This document shows, one piece after another, positions 1 through 9,618 of a stretch of 64,000 nt of DNA. The position numbers and the translations under genes were made by a program. The notes beneath the pieces are model-generated. The model saw only the letters and a list, made by a program, of their open reading frames with translations. It had not been told where the DNA came from and did not search any database. The stretch's first letter is position 1, and every line of letters starts with the position of its first letter. Origin of the DNA: G020348185 sp964525045 (GTDB taxonomy: Bacteria; Nitrospirota; Nitrospiria; Nitrospirales; UBA8639); NCBI GenBank assembly GCA_964525045.1, contig CAZGFD010000008.1, positions 62,001-126,000 of the forward strand, given 5' to 3'.

Positions 1-375
1 CGTGGTATGGTCCCCCTTCACGGCTGTAGGATCCTGAAAACTCCAATGGGCCTTGAGAGGGAGGCCTGGCCAAATCGGACAGGTTTCTGCCGCTGCGCGG
101 TCACACACGGTAATCACAATATCAAGGTCTGAAAATTCGCCAGGAGCAAACTCCGCCCAGCTTTTGCTTCGAAGCCCGTCGGTGGAATGATGTAATGACG
201 CCAGTAATTCAATCGCCAGAGGATTCACCTTGCCGGTAGGACGACTCCCGGCGCTATAAGCCAAAAATCTTGGATGTCCTAGTTTAGTAAGGATCGCCTC
301 GGCCATAATGCTTCTGGCCGAATTGCCCGTGCACAGAAACAAGACTTTGATGGAATAAGCGTTCCTCTCTTTCAT
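1..375 (-). CDS. arsC: Arsenate reductase ArsC, thioredoxin-coupled type (partial, 3' end off window)
   Basis: The protein is read on the minus strand from an ATG at 375 and stays open to base 1, so only about 125 N-terminal residues are visible. It carries the low-molecular-weight phosphatase-type active-site loop LFLCTGNSARS near residue 12, then AGSRP and a DIVITVCDRA strand, the layout of arsenate reductases that reduce arsenate to arsenite with a Cys relay in the cytoplasm. Its ATG overlaps the arsR stop (ATGA), so the two are co-transcribed. The C-terminal part with the last redox cysteine lies outside the window, so the coupling partner is inferred from family resemblance. Confidence 0.88.
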   Translation of the reverse strand, partial: MKERNAYSIKVLFLCTGNSARSIMAEAILTKLGHPRFLAYSAGSRPTGKVNPLAIELLASLHHSTDGLRSKSWAEFAPGEFSDLDIVITVCDRAAAETCPIWPGLPLKAHWSFQDPTAVKGDHTT

Positions 376-749
376 GAGGCCTTCTCGCGCTTACGGGGCA
401 AACAACAATGAGGCAGTTCGATAATACTGCATCGTTTTTTTTTGTCATCTCGAATACTGGCGAACTCGATTCGGCAACAGTCTTCCACCATGAAGCGAAT
501 CAGATCGGTGAAAAATTCAAAGTTGGCACTGTAGATGATCGAACGGCCCTGACGGCGGGATCCTACTAATTTCGCATGGCTCATATGACCCAAGTGAAAA
601 GACAGCGTGTTGTGAGGGATGTTCAGTGCTTCGCTCAATGTCCCGGCAGCAGCTCCCTCAGGGCCATACTCAACGAGCATTCGAAATACCCGCAACCGGG
701 TATCCTGGGCGAGCGCATCGAAGGCAGCCAGTGCTTCTCTTATGTCCAT
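372..749 (-). CDS. arsR: ArsR-family metalloregulatory repressor
   Basis: This 125-residue winged-helix protein has the ArsR/SmtB fold: a helix-turn-helix with LSEALNIPHNTLSFHLGHM, then a beta-wing with GRSIIYSAN. Such repressors leave their operator when As(III) or another thiophilic metal binds. The candidate ligand cysteines are in the C-terminal half (VEDCCR near residue 90 and C-C again near the end), rather than the classical ELCVCDL motif in the recognition helix, so the sensor site is of a C-terminal type. It is the first gene of an operon with arsC (4-bp overlap) and has a dyad just upstream of its ATG, which fits autoregulation. Confidence 0.9.
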   Translation of the reverse strand: MDIREALAAFDALAQDTRLRVFRMLVEYGPEGAAAGTLSEALNIPHNTLSFHLGHMSHAKLVGSRRQGRSIIYSANFEFFTDLIRFMVEDCCRIEFASIRDDKKKRCSIIELPHCCLPRKREKAS

Positions 750-767
750 ATGTCCAGTATAATGGAC
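744..767. promoter_or_regulatory. Candidate ArsR operator
   Basis: The inverted repeat GTCCA-GTATAA-TGGAC (752-767) lies 3 bp upstream of the arsR start, and a third GTCCA at 744-748 overlaps the start codon. The position over the promoter/start of a repressor gene suggests an autoregulatory operator; binding by ArsR is inferred. Confidence 0.5.
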
Positions 768-1046
768 TTATTGAAAAATGCCAAGGGTTCCTGGATGTGC
801 TCCTATCGTTGCTCCAATTGTGGAGCTAATTTCTCGAATCTCTGACCCTCAACCTTTAGCCCTGGATTGATTTGGTTTAATTGGCGAAACCCACACCTGC
901 CGGGGAGGAAAAGGTTGGTTTCGGGATTTGATAAGGGCACGAAATTAAAAAGGATATTTAACTGAGGACAAACATGGGAATTTAGCCTTCTTAGAATCTC
1001 CAAATCAAATGGTCATTTTTTCAAATCTTACAGTTACCGATAATCG

Positions 1047-1095
1047 TGGCTGGGGGACTAGAATTGGAACCTAAACCCTCAGATCCGAAATCGGA
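1047..1095 (-). pseudogene. Degenerate 3' half of tRNA-Gln
   Basis: Read on the minus strand, this stretch reproduces the 3' half of the intact tRNA-Gln at 34516-34589: 15 bases at the CCA end are identical (TGGCTGGGGGACTAG on the plus strand), followed by a T-arm and anticodon arm with scattered changes. The anticodon loop now reads TTTCGGA, the T-stem has mismatches, and no 5' acceptor half follows. It cannot fold as a tRNA. The orientation matches the intact gene, as expected for the distal attachment scar of an element inserted at the tRNA 3' end. The flanks (768-1046 and 1096-1286) show no other convincing gene. Confidence 0.6.
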
Positions 1096-1286
1096 ATCAA
1101 ACGAAGAGTGATCAATAATGGCTGAGTGCGATGGAGTATCATAATATTCCTTTGGACACAGGTTATTCCCTCTTTTCGTGTGTGATGGAGCATGATTCCG
1201 ACAGATCCCGAACCGGGAGTAGTTCTCGTAGGTTCCACGCCCCACCGGGAGATAACAAGTCACTCGCCTGACCACTCATTTCTTCA

Positions 1287-4200
1287 TCACACTTCCCCGG
1301 GGACGGGTTCTTTATCAAGGCCATCTTGTTCCTGGGATGGTTCGTAACTCCTAAGAAAAAACTTTTGGAAGTCCACGACAAGGAGGTAGAGACAAGGAAT
1401 GAGTATCAGCATGATGCCGGTGGCAAAGAGAATCCCGTACCCCAACGATATGGCCATGGGAATCATGAACCGAGCTTGACGAGAGGTTTCAAAAATCATG
1501 GGAGCGAGACCGCCAAATGTCGTCATGGTAGTAAGTAATATAGGTCGAAATCGCCGAACACCGGCTTGGACAATCGAGTCCAGGGCAGTGAAACCTTGGC
1601 GACGTTGGGTATTGGCGTAATCAATCATGATCAGGGAATCGTTGACCACCACTCCACCAAGCGCAATCATTCCCATCAGACTAATAATGCTAATGTTATA
1701 GCCCATAATCATATGGCCGATGATCGCGCCCACGACTCCAAACGGAATAGCGCCCATCACGATGATCGGCTGGAGATAACTACGAAAGGGAACAGCCAGG
1801 AGGACATAGATGACAATCAGAGCCAGAGTAGACCCATACAGAAAACTTTGAAGGGCATCTCGTAATTCCGCACGACGTCCTTCAAAACTAAAACTCAACC
1901 CGGGGTAGTCCTTGAGCAATTGGGGAAGAATCTCCGATTTCAGGGTAGTGAGAACCAAGTTGGTGTCTTTGATGGGTTGAACATTTGCCGTCACCGGTAC
2001 GACCCGATTCCCATTACGACGGGTAATTTCCCTATACGCTTGCCCTTTTTCCACCTCGGCCACCTGATACAAAGGTACATCACGTTGAGCCGGGGTGCGG
2101 ACGACGAGATTTTCCACATGGTACTCACTGGTGCGTTCGGATTCTGGCAACCGGACAAGGACTTTGATCTCATGGCGACCCCGTTGTTGCCGGAGAGCCT
2201 CCGAACCATAAAAGGCATTTCGCACTTGCCTCGCAATTTCACGGGCGGTCAATCCAAGACTTCGGCCTTCCTCGTTGATATGAAAAACGAGTTGTGGCTT
2301 CCCTGGAGAATACCCGTCATCCACATCTTTGACGCTTGCAAATTCATTGAGTCTGGCCGCAACGTCGGCGCTCGCCTTTTCAAGCGTCCCAATGTCCCGA
2401 TGACTGAGTTCAAGACTGATCGAAGGGCCACGACCGGGCCCCCCACTATCTGATTCAAATCGGATAAGCTCCACTCCCGGCAATTCCGGTGTCGATCTTC
2501 GCCAAAGTTTCGTTAATTGACTCGTGCTGAGCGGACGCTTGTCTGGCGGTGGTAAATAGACCCGCAGGTCGATGGTGTTTTCTCGAACAAGCGCGAAAAT
2601 CCCGGTGGCCACCCCTTCTCCGCCATGACCACTTATGACGTCTTGAACTGAGTCAATGAGGGCGTCGCGAACCCGAATTACGGCGCCGACAGGGCTACCA
2701 AAGGGTAGGATAACCGTAGCCCTGGCAAAGTCCGATTCCACTTTGGGCATCAGAATAAAGCCCAGCCGACCGCTCAACGGATAAGCCAGAACAATGGCAA
2801 AAACCCCAAGACCAATGGCCAGGGTCACGTAGCGATTTTTGACTGTACGAAAAAGAAACGGACCGTATGTTTTTTCAACAAATTGACTGAACCCTCGGCT
2901 GAATTGTTGTTGGATGTGATGAAGCTTCGCCCCTATGGAAGTGGCCGATTTTTCTTTGACGTGAGCCAGATGAGCCGGAAGAACAAACAGCGCCTCGATC
3001 CATGAAATGACAAAGGCGGTGGTGACCACAGCAGGAATAACCGCCCAAATTTTGCCGAAGGAACCGGGGACAAACAGGAGAGGCAAAAACGCGACAATAT
3101 TCGTGAGGATACTGAAACTGATTGGGATGGCAATGTCACGGGCTCCGTGGATAGCGGCTTTGATTAACCCCTCACCACGTAAGCGATATTGGTAGATATT
3201 TTCGCCCGCAATGATGGCGTCATCGACCACAATCCCAAGAGCGATTATAAACGCAAAGAGCGACACCATATTGATGGAAATCCCCCAGATCGGCAGAAAC
3301 AAGATTGTGCCGAGAAAGGAGGTCGGGATCCCGACAGTAACCCAGAATGCCAGTTTGTATTCGAGAAAAGCGCTCAAGATGAGTAACACCAGCAACAGCC
3401 CCAAAAAGCCATTTTTAAGGAGGAGCGTGAGCCGTTGCTTATAGATTTCAGACCGGTCTTTGCGAATCGCATAATGGAGGGTCGGGGGCAGTTCCTGGAC
3501 AATCTGTGCCATCGCTGATCGAACGCTGCCCGCAACCGTTCCCGGTGTTTGATCTCCCACCCGGTAGATCTCGATTCCAATGGCCGGTAATCCGTTAAAG
3601 GTGGCAAAACTATCACTTTCTTCGAACCCCTCAGACACGGTGGCGAGGGTCCCGAGACGTAGAACCGTTCCGGCCTGATTGGCGATAATGGGGATGCTGG
3701 CGAACTCCTTGGCCCAGTCGCGTCGTTCCTGAATTCGAAGCAGGATTTCCCCCCCTGAGGTTTCGACCGTTCCCCCGGATCGGTCGAGGGCGGTGGCGGC
3801 AACGGTCCCGGCAATATCCTCAAGCGTCAGTCCGTGAGCTCGCAAATCTTCCTGGGCGACTTCAATATGAATCTCGTAAGCCCGCGCGCCTTCCAATTCA
3901 ACTTGCGTAATGTTAGGGTCTTGAAGGAGCCGGTCCCGAACCAGTTCTGCGGCACCACGTAAATCCCATTCGGACACCTCCCCATAGAGCTGTAAGGTCA
4001 ACACATCCCGACGTCGAACGTCGAGAGTGATTTGGGGTTTTTCAATATGTTCCGGGAACGTGGTGATGCGGGCAATAGCCTGCTGGATATCCTGGTAGAT
4101 CTTGGGATAATTGGATCCAGGCCGGAGTTCCGCGATGACCGTGGCCTGATTTTCAGAGGCGGTGGCTTGGACTTCGCTGATGTCTTCAAGGGCATCGATC

Positions 4201-4448
4201 GCCTCTTCAACCGCTAAAATGATACTCTGTTCAACTTCATCGGGGCTGGCTCCAGGATAGGTGATGCTAATGGTGACGGTGTCTTTTTCATATTCCGGGA
4301 AAACTTCCTGTTTAATTTGGGTCGCCATAAAAATCCCCCCGAGGATCAACACCAGCATCAGCAGATTCGGCGTGACCCGGTTTTGAACCATCCAGGCGAG
4401 GGGCCCGGTTTCCCGGGACTGTTGAGGCGACATGGCCTTACTTTTCAT
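1287..4448 (-). CDS. RND-family efflux pump, inner-membrane transporter
   Basis: This is a 1053-residue AcrB/MexB-like protein, the normal length for the family. It starts with a cytoplasmic tail and a first membrane helix (NLLMLVLILGGIFMATQ), then a large periplasmic loop with the porter signature YPGASPDEVEQ. The proton-relay helix shows GIVVDDAI near residue 400 (paired Asp), and the second half repeats the architecture, with GGVVVNDSLIMID near the end. It would export hydrophobic compounds by proton antiport. The gene overlaps the upstream adaptor gene by 11 bp and is divergent from a two-component system and an outer-membrane factor, so a complete tripartite pump is encoded. The motifs resemble multidrug exporters more than heavy-metal CusA types; the substrate is unknown. 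Confidence 0.95.
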   Translation of the reverse strand: MKSKAMSPQQSRETGPLAWMVQNRVTPNLLMLVLILGGIFMATQIKQEVFPEYEKDTVTISITYPGASPDEVEQSIILAVEEAIDALEDISEVQATASENQATVIAELRPGSNYPKIYQDIQQAIARITTFPEHIEKPQITLDVRRRDVLTLQLYGEVSEWDLRGAAELVRDRLLQDPNITQVELEGARAYEIHIEVAQEDLRAHGLTLEDIAGTVAATALDRSGGTVETSGGEILLRIQERRDWAKEFASIPIIANQAGTVLRLGTLATVSEGFEESDSFATFNGLPAIGIEIYRVGDQTPGTVAGSVRSAMAQIVQELPPTLHYAIRKDRSEIYKQRLTLLLKNGFLGLLLVLLILSAFLEYKLAFWVTVGIPTSFLGTILFLPIWGISINMVSLFAFIIALGIVVDDAIIAGENIYQYRLRGEGLIKAAIHGARDIAIPISFSILTNIVAFLPLLFVPGSFGKIWAVIPAVVTTAFVISWIEALFVLPAHLAHVKEKSATSIGAKLHHIQQQFSRGFSQFVEKTYGPFLFRTVKNRYVTLAIGLGVFAIVLAYPLSGRLGFILMPKVESDFARATVILPFGSPVGAVIRVRDALIDSVQDVISGHGGEGVATGIFALVRENTIDLRVYLPPPDKRPLSTSQLTKLWRRSTPELPGVELIRFESDSGGPGRGPSISLELSHRDIGTLEKASADVAARLNEFASVKDVDDGYSPGKPQLVFHINEEGRSLGLTAREIARQVRNAFYGSEALRQQRGRHEIKVLVRLPESERTSEYHVENLVVRTPAQRDVPLYQVAEVEKGQAYREITRRNGNRVVPVTANVQPIKDTNLVLTTLKSEILPQLLKDYPGLSFSFEGRRAELRDALQSFLYGSTLALIVIYVLLAVPFRSYLQPIIVMGAIPFGVVGAIIGHMIMGYNISIISLMGMIALGGVVVNDSLIMIDYANTQRRQGFTALDSIVQAGVRRFRPILLTTMTTFGGLAPMIFETSRQARFMIPMAISLGYGILFATGIMLILIPCLYLLVVDFQKFFLRSYEPSQEQDGLDKEPVPGEV

Positions 4449-5745
4449 CCTTTGGGTTGAGTGGCGGTAGAGGGAGGTCCGCCTTCATGACACGCAAAGC
4501 CATTCCCTCTTTGGGTGAGGGGAGATTGGAGGTAATCAGGCGATCCCCCTGATGCAGTCCTTCGGAAACAAACACATGACGATATCCACGATGAACCATG
4601 TTCACTTTGCGGATTTCAAGAGTCTGGTCGGCTTTGACGAGCCACACGGTATCGTGATCACGAATCCAGTGCCGGTCCACTTTCGCAACATGTGACATAT
4701 GCCGGCCGAGAATTTCTGCACGAAGGTACGTTCCAAGCAAAACTTGAGGGGCATCGGCTTTGGCACCATGCAGATTGAGAGGATCGGTGATGGCCACGAG
4801 AAGGCGAGCCATGCGACCTTCCGTTTCAAGATCGGTGAGCAAACGGATCACTCGACCGGTGCGAAACTTCCCTTTACCCCAAATGTGCTCATGATACAGG
4901 CGAACAGGAGAACCGGCTTGACCGGATGTTTTGGGAATTTCGATCCACCTCAACTGAGCCAGAGGAATAACTAATTCGACCCAATACATCTTGGTTCCCA
5001 CTAACGTCACGAGATCGGTTGTGTTGGTGGCGTAGGTTCCTCGGTTCACGTGACGCCTCAGCACGGTGGAATCAAATGGGGCTTTTACCACCGTCCGCGC
5101 CAAGTCGAGCTTGGCCGAATGAAGGGCGGCAGTGGCGGCAATCACGGAGGCCCGGGCAGTGTTGAGCTGTGGAATTCGAAGGACCAAGGTCCGCTCTTGC
5201 TCGCTAATAGATTCTCCAAGGAGCTTAAACTCCTGTTGAGCGACGACCTGATTGCCTTGTTCAAGAAGCAGACTGGCCTTCGCTTTCTCCAGATCGCTTT
5301 TCCGCTGCTGAACAGCCAAAACGTAGTCCGAGGGATCGATACGAAGAATGACTTCCCGGCGTGCCAAGTGCCCTCCCGGTGTGAATTCGGGATTGATCTT
5401 TATGATTGTCCCGTCAACTTGGGAACGAAGCGTAATTTGTTGAGCAGGGCGGACAAACCCCCAGGCTTCAATATTTATAGAATGGGGGCCCAAGGTAATC
5501 TCCCGGGTTTCCACCAGGGGAGCGACCCGGGGTTTCGGCTGTCGTTCCGGACGAGGGGCAGTCGTGAACAATGTGAGGACAATGACTCCCGCAAGAATCA
5601 GGATGAGAAGCGGAATGACAACCGCTACCTTTCGTTTGGTGTTCCCTTGAACCTGGCCAAAGCGGTCTCCGACGGACTGAGTCTTTCCTTTGTTCTCCAT
5701 CATGCTGTGTGAACTATATCGGTGTGATGATTGGCCTTCTTCCAT
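4438..5745 (-). CDS. RND efflux periplasmic adaptor (membrane fusion protein)
   Basis: A 435-residue HlyD/AcrA-type adaptor. One N-terminal membrane anchor (VAVVIPLLILILAGVIVLTL, about residues 40-59) is followed by a lipoyl half-motif (GFVRPAQQITLRSQVDGTI), an alpha-hairpin rich in Ala, Glu and Leu, the second lipoyl half (ARTVVKAPFDSTVL) and a beta-barrel and membrane-proximal domain. It bridges the RND pump and the outer-membrane channel. Internal ATGs at residues 15-16 offer shorter starts that keep the anchor, so the exact start is open. It is the first gene of the minus-strand efflux operon and shares the 5746-5924 intergenic region with the divergent regulator genes. Confidence 0.92.
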   Translation of the reverse strand: MEEGQSSHRYSSHSMMENKGKTQSVGDRFGQVQGNTKRKVAVVIPLLILILAGVIVLTLFTTAPRPERQPKPRVAPLVETREITLGPHSINIEAWGFVRPAQQITLRSQVDGTIIKINPEFTPGGHLARREVILRIDPSDYVLAVQQRKSDLEKAKASLLLEQGNQVVAQQEFKLLGESISEQERTLVLRIPQLNTARASVIAATAALHSAKLDLARTVVKAPFDSTVLRRHVNRGTYATNTTDLVTLVGTKMYWVELVIPLAQLRWIEIPKTSGQAGSPVRLYHEHIWGKGKFRTGRVIRLLTDLETEGRMARLLVAITDPLNLHGAKADAPQVLLGTYLRAEILGRHMSHVAKVDRHWIRDHDTVWLVKADQTLEIRKVNMVHRGYRHVFVSEGLHQGDRLITSNLPSPKEGMALRVMKADLPLPPLNPKDEK

Positions 5746-5810
5746 GGTGAGGCAACTTCTTAGAATAAAAGCAGATTGTTCTTGGAAAATCTTCTGAGAT
5801 GAAACATTTT

Positions 5811-5857
5811 TTGTATCAAAACATACTCATCCGCTTGCTGGAGATACTTTGATACAA
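5811..5857. promoter_or_regulatory. Inverted repeat in the divergent efflux/regulator promoter region
   Basis: A perfect 10-bp inverted repeat, TTGTATCAAA (5811-5820) and TTTGATACAA (5848-5857), sits between the divergent adaptor gene and the response-regulator gene. Weaker matching continues inward. Its position suggests a binding site for the OmpR-type regulator encoded next door, acting on both operons; this is inference. Confidence 0.5.
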
Positions 5858-5924
5858 TTTTTCACGAGCAATTTGATCCCAAAACGGGATAATTTGCGTA
5901 TAACTCTTTCCTTCAAGGTCATAC

Positions 5925-6644
5925 ATGGACTCATCCCCGCATATCCTTATTATCGATGATGAACCGAACATTCGGGATCCCCTAACCGAGTATCTTGTTC
6001 AGAAAGGATATCGAGTCAGTGCGGCAGGGGACGCAAAAGACGCGCGAAGAATTCTCGAAACGAGCGCGATCGAACTTGTGATCCTGGATATTATGATGCC
6101 GGGCGAGGATGGTTTGTCCCTGTGTCGTTATGTGCGGGAGACTACTGATACCCCGACCATCCTGCTGACGGCGATGGGGGAAGAAACCGATCGAATTATC
6201 GGTCTGGAAATCGGTGCTGATGATTATATAACCAAACCATTTAATCCTCGGGAACTGTTAGCTCGGATCAAATCGATTTTGCGACGAGCGAATCGCTTAC
6301 CGCAGCGAGTGAAACCCGTCGCGTATCGTACCATTCGCTTTGACCAGTGGGTATTGCAGGTCTCCCGGCGGGAGCTCCTTGGCGAGGACGGAGTAGCCAT
6401 CCCCTTAAGTACGGGGGAATTTGTGCTACTTACCGCCTTGTTGAATCACCCGCATATGGTCCTCAATCGGGATCAACTTCTTGATCTGACCCGAAACCGC
6501 GCAGGTGAGGTATTCGATCGCACCATTGACAACCAGGTGAGTCGCTTGCGCAAAAAAATTGAACGGGATCCCAAAAACCCCACGTTAATAAAAACCGTTT
6601 GGGGGGGCGGATATCTTTTATCGATAGATCCGACATACGAATGA
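5925..6644 (+). CDS. OmpR/PhoB-family response regulator of the efflux locus
   Basis: A 239-residue two-domain regulator. The receiver domain has IDDEPNIRD at the start, the phospho-acceptor Asp in LVILDIMMPGEDG, the switch Thr in TILLTAMG and the Lys in YITKPFNPREL. The C-terminal winged-helix DNA-binding domain runs from about residue 135 and ends in the usual TVWGGGYLL hairpin. Its last codons overlap the kinase start (ATGA), so the two form a co-translated pair. Divergence from the pump and adaptor operon and co-direction with the outer-membrane factor suggest that it controls all the pump genes. Confidence 0.94.
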   Translation: MDSSPHILIIDDEPNIRDPLTEYLVQKGYRVSAAGDAKDARRILETSAIELVILDIMMPGEDGLSLCRYVRETTDTPTILLTAMGEETDRIIGLEIGADDYITKPFNPRELLARIKSILRRANRLPQRVKPVAYRTIRFDQWVLQVSRRELLGEDGVAIPLSTGEFVLLTALLNHPHMVLNRDQLLDLTRNRAGEVFDRTIDNQVSRLRKKIERDPKNPTLIKTVWGGGYLLSIDPTYE

Positions 6645-8101
6645 ACCCTGCACTTGCCGTATTTTCCCGATTGTGGCCTCGACGTCTCGCCGGCCAGTTG
6701 ATCGGCTTACTTCTGGCTGCGTTGTTTTTTGCGCAGGTGGCAAATTTTCTGATCTTTATGGATGAACGGCGAGCCGCGATTCGATCGGTGGAACGGACCC
6801 AAATCCTGGAGCGAACCGCTTCCCTTATTCGGTTAATTGAGACTAGTCCACCATCCTTTCATCACCAGATGTTGGAGGCGGCTAGCTCGCATAAGCTGTA
6901 TTTCTGGTTTAGTGAAACAAGTTCCATTTCCATGAATTCGTCAGAAGTTGACCATGAGCTGCGCGACCGCCTGGAACACTTGCTGGGCGAGGAGGATTCT
7001 CGAGATCTTCGGATGATGGTCGCCACTCAAACCAAAAGGTCTTGGAGCGTCTGGCCGTTTGAGACCCAAGAGGGCTTGGGTGAGGACGATGCCATCGAGT
7101 CAGACCGTATTGACCTCTCTTCCTTAAATATGCCGAACCGAGATATTCCCAAACTTCTCATTTCAAGTCGTTTGAAAGATGGACGATGGTTTAATGTGGG
7201 TATGGGGGTCAACCCATTACTGCGCCGCCTGGCGTTACCCACCCTCCTATCCATGACCCTGGCCGCGGGTAGCATCTGTGCGATTGTGATAATAATGGTC
7301 CGACGGATTACAAGACCGTTGACCCGTCTTGCGGAAGCTGCAGAGCAAGTTGGTCGAGGCGAACGTATTTCCCCTATTTCCGAGGAGGGCCCGAGTGACA
7401 TTCGACAGACCGTTCGAGCCTTTAATCGAATGTACGAACGGCTCCAGCGGTTTGTGCAAGATCGTACGAAAATGTTGGCGGCTATCAGTCATGATTTACG
7501 GACTCCCATCACGTCGCTTCGATTGCGGGCGGAACTCCTTCCGGATGGAGAATCTCGAACCAAGATCCTTCACACACTGAATGAGATGGAACAGATGACG
7601 GAGGCGACACTGGCATTCGCCCAGGACGAAGCGAGAAGCGAGAATTCCCGAATGGTTGATCTTGCGGCCCTGCTCGATAGTCTCTGCGAAGATTGTACCG
7701 ACCTCGGGATGAAAGTCACCTTCGATGGGGCAAATCGAACCCCCTACTCCTGCCGGTCGGTAAGCCTAAAACGCGCCATTCGCAATTTGATCGAAAATGC
7801 GGTGACCTACGGCCTCAGGGCACGGGTTTCCTTACAGACGTCCCCTACGGAGTTTCGCATTCTGATTCATGATGAGGGTCCAGGAGTTTCGGAAAGGGAT
7901 TTTGAACGGGTGTTCCATCCTTTTGTACGGCTGGAAGAATCCCGCAGCCATTCCACAGGCGGAATTGGCCTCGGCATGTCGATCGCCCGCTCAATCGTTC
8001 GAAACCATGGAGGGGATATTACTTTAGCCAATGCTCGTGAGGGCGGACTGGTAGTGACCGTCCATCTTCCCAGGTCTGACTCATGGACCCTTATCGCGTA
8101 A
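6641..8101 (+). CDS. Sensor histidine kinase of the efflux locus
   Basis: The start at 6641 is chosen because it overlaps the regulator stop as ATGA; an earlier in-frame start at 6599 would lie within the regulator gene. The 486-residue protein has an N-terminal membrane helix (LIGLLLAALFFAQVANFLIF), a periplasmic region of about 170 residues, a second helix near residue 215, a HAMP segment (RRITRPLTRLAEAAEQVGRG), the phospho-acceptor His in AAISHDLRTP (about residue 284), and N, G1 and G2 boxes (NLIENAVTYG, HDEGPGVS, GGIGLGMSIA). It phosphorylates the partner regulator; the signal is unknown but is probably periplasmic or membrane stress, judging from the pump context. Confidence 0.93.
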   Translation: MNPALAVFSRLWPRRLAGQLIGLLLAALFFAQVANFLIFMDERRAAIRSVERTQILERTASLIRLIETSPPSFHHQMLEAASSHKLYFWFSETSSISMNSSEVDHELRDRLEHLLGEEDSRDLRMMVATQTKRSWSVWPFETQEGLGEDDAIESDRIDLSSLNMPNRDIPKLLISSRLKDGRWFNVGMGVNPLLRRLALPTLLSMTLAAGSICAIVIIMVRRITRPLTRLAEAAEQVGRGERISPISEEGPSDIRQTVRAFNRMYERLQRFVQDRTKMLAAISHDLRTPITSLRLRAELLPDGESRTKILHTLNEMEQMTEATLAFAQDEARSENSRMVDLAALLDSLCEDCTDLGMKVTFDGANRTPYSCRSVSLKRAIRNLIENAVTYGLRARVSLQTSPTEFRILIHDEGPGVSERDFERVFHPFVRLEESRSHSTGGIGLGMSIARSIVRNHGGDITLANAREGGLVVTVHLPRSDSWTLIA

Positions 8102-8160
8102 ATAAAAGAGTGTATCGGAATAGCGTGATGTTTATGGTTAGGGCGGGTTCCAATCCCCGC

Positions 8161-9618
8161 ATGGAGACGGCCACTTTCTTTCAAAAGAAACACGTCATCC
8201 TGATCCTCGTCCTCTGTCTGGCTTTGCCGAGTTGCTTACTTGGACCCAACTATGACCGTCCTGAGGTCCTCACTCCTTCGAATTTTCGGTTTGAGACTCA
8301 GGATTCTGAAGAAGCTTCATCGTTAGCAGAAATCCAGTGGTGGAGTTTATTTAAAGATGATGAACTACAGGCACTTATTCGGAGGGGCCTCATCGAAAAC
8401 AAAGATGTGCGACTGGCGGTGGCGCGGGTCAAGGAAGCGCGAGCCCAGGCCGGGATAACCCGATCGAATCAATTTCCCACTTTAGGCGGGAGTGCTGCGG
8501 TTTTTGGAAATCAAGCCTCTGGCGCGGTAGCCCAACAGGTTGGGGGTCCACCTGGATTGGGAGATCAATCAACCCAATATAGGGGAGTCGTCGATCTGGC
8601 ATTCGAAGTTGACATCTGGGGTAAATTACGACGGTCCACTGAGGCAGCCCAGGCTGATCTCCTGGCTCAGGAATGGACCCAGCAGACAGTAATCCTTACC
8701 TTGGTGAGTGACATTGCTCGGGCCTATTTTGAGCTTCGGGATTTGGATCTCGAACTGGATATCGCGACGCGAACCTTGAAGTCCCGAGAGGACTCGGTAC
8801 AACTCGTCAAACTACGAAAACTGATGGGAATGGCCTCGGCTCTTGATCTCCGTCGAGCTGAACGAGAAGTGGCCAGAGCGGCGGCAGTGATTCCCGACTT
8901 GGAACGGCAAGTCGCGCAGGTTGAAAATCAACTCAGCATACTGGTAGGCCGAAATCCCGGTATTGTGATACGGGGGAAATCACTCACTGCTCAAACGATT
9001 CCGCTAGAGGTACCTGCAGGCCTGCCGTCAGCCCTTTTGGAGCGACGGCCGGATATCCAACAGGCGGAGCATATCTTGATTGCCGCCAATGCCCGGATTG
9101 GTGTTGCGAGAGCAGCCTTCTTTCCTCAAATCCGCTTGACCGGGTTTTATGGAGCTCAAAGCGTCGCCTTCTCCGACCTCTTTACGGCCCCAGCGCGGGT
9201 GTGGCGATTTGGCCCAGAGATCACTTTGCCAATCTTTAACGCTGGGCGTCTCCGTTCGGAATTAAAAGTCACGGAAGCTCAACAAGAACAAGCGTTGATC
9301 ACCTATGAACAAACCATTCAGCAGGCTTTTCGCGAAGTTGAAGATGCACTTATTGCGTTTCACAAATCCCGAGAGGTACGAACGGAACAGGAAGTGCATG
9401 TCAGGGTCTCCCGGGACGCGCTGCAATTGGCTCGGTTTGAGTACTTGAATGGCGTTGCGACCTATCTGGATGTTTTGGAATCGCAACGTGAACTGTTTCA
9501 GGCTGAGATCGCCCTCACCCTCAGTCAGCGGGACCAACTGGTGGCAATGGTCCAGCTGTATAAAGCCCTGGGAGGCGGATGGGCTCCTGAGGAGTTCCCA
9601 GAGAATGAGGCTTCTTAA
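8161..9618 (+). CDS. Outer-membrane efflux lipoprotein (NodT/OprM family)
   Basis: The start at 8161 puts the signal peptide and lipobox LALPSC at the N terminus; upstream in-frame starts (8083, overlapping the kinase stop) would add an unlikely hydrophilic leader. After the lipidated Cys the protein shows GPNYDRPEV, the tandem outer-membrane efflux repeats, and the family hallmarks LLERRPDIQQAE and ANARIGVARAAFFPQIRL. About 485 residues is normal. It forms the trimeric TolC-like exit duct for the RND pump and adaptor encoded divergently. Genes for regulator, kinase and exit duct run in one direction, with at most 59 bp between the kinase stop and this start. Confidence 0.92.
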   Translation: METATFFQKKHVILILVLCLALPSCLLGPNYDRPEVLTPSNFRFETQDSEEASSLAEIQWWSLFKDDELQALIRRGLIENKDVRLAVARVKEARAQAGITRSNQFPTLGGSAAVFGNQASGAVAQQVGGPPGLGDQSTQYRGVVDLAFEVDIWGKLRRSTEAAQADLLAQEWTQQTVILTLVSDIARAYFELRDLDLELDIATRTLKSREDSVQLVKLRKLMGMASALDLRRAEREVARAAAVIPDLERQVAQVENQLSILVGRNPGIVIRGKSLTAQTIPLEVPAGLPSALLERRPDIQQAEHILIAANARIGVARAAFFPQIRLTGFYGAQSVAFSDLFTAPARVWRFGPEITLPIFNAGRLRSELKVTEAQQEQALITYEQTIQQAFREVEDALIAFHKSREVRTEQEVHVRVSRDALQLARFEYLNGVATYLDVLESQRELFQAEIALTLSQRDQLVAMVQLYKALGGGWAPEEFPENEAS

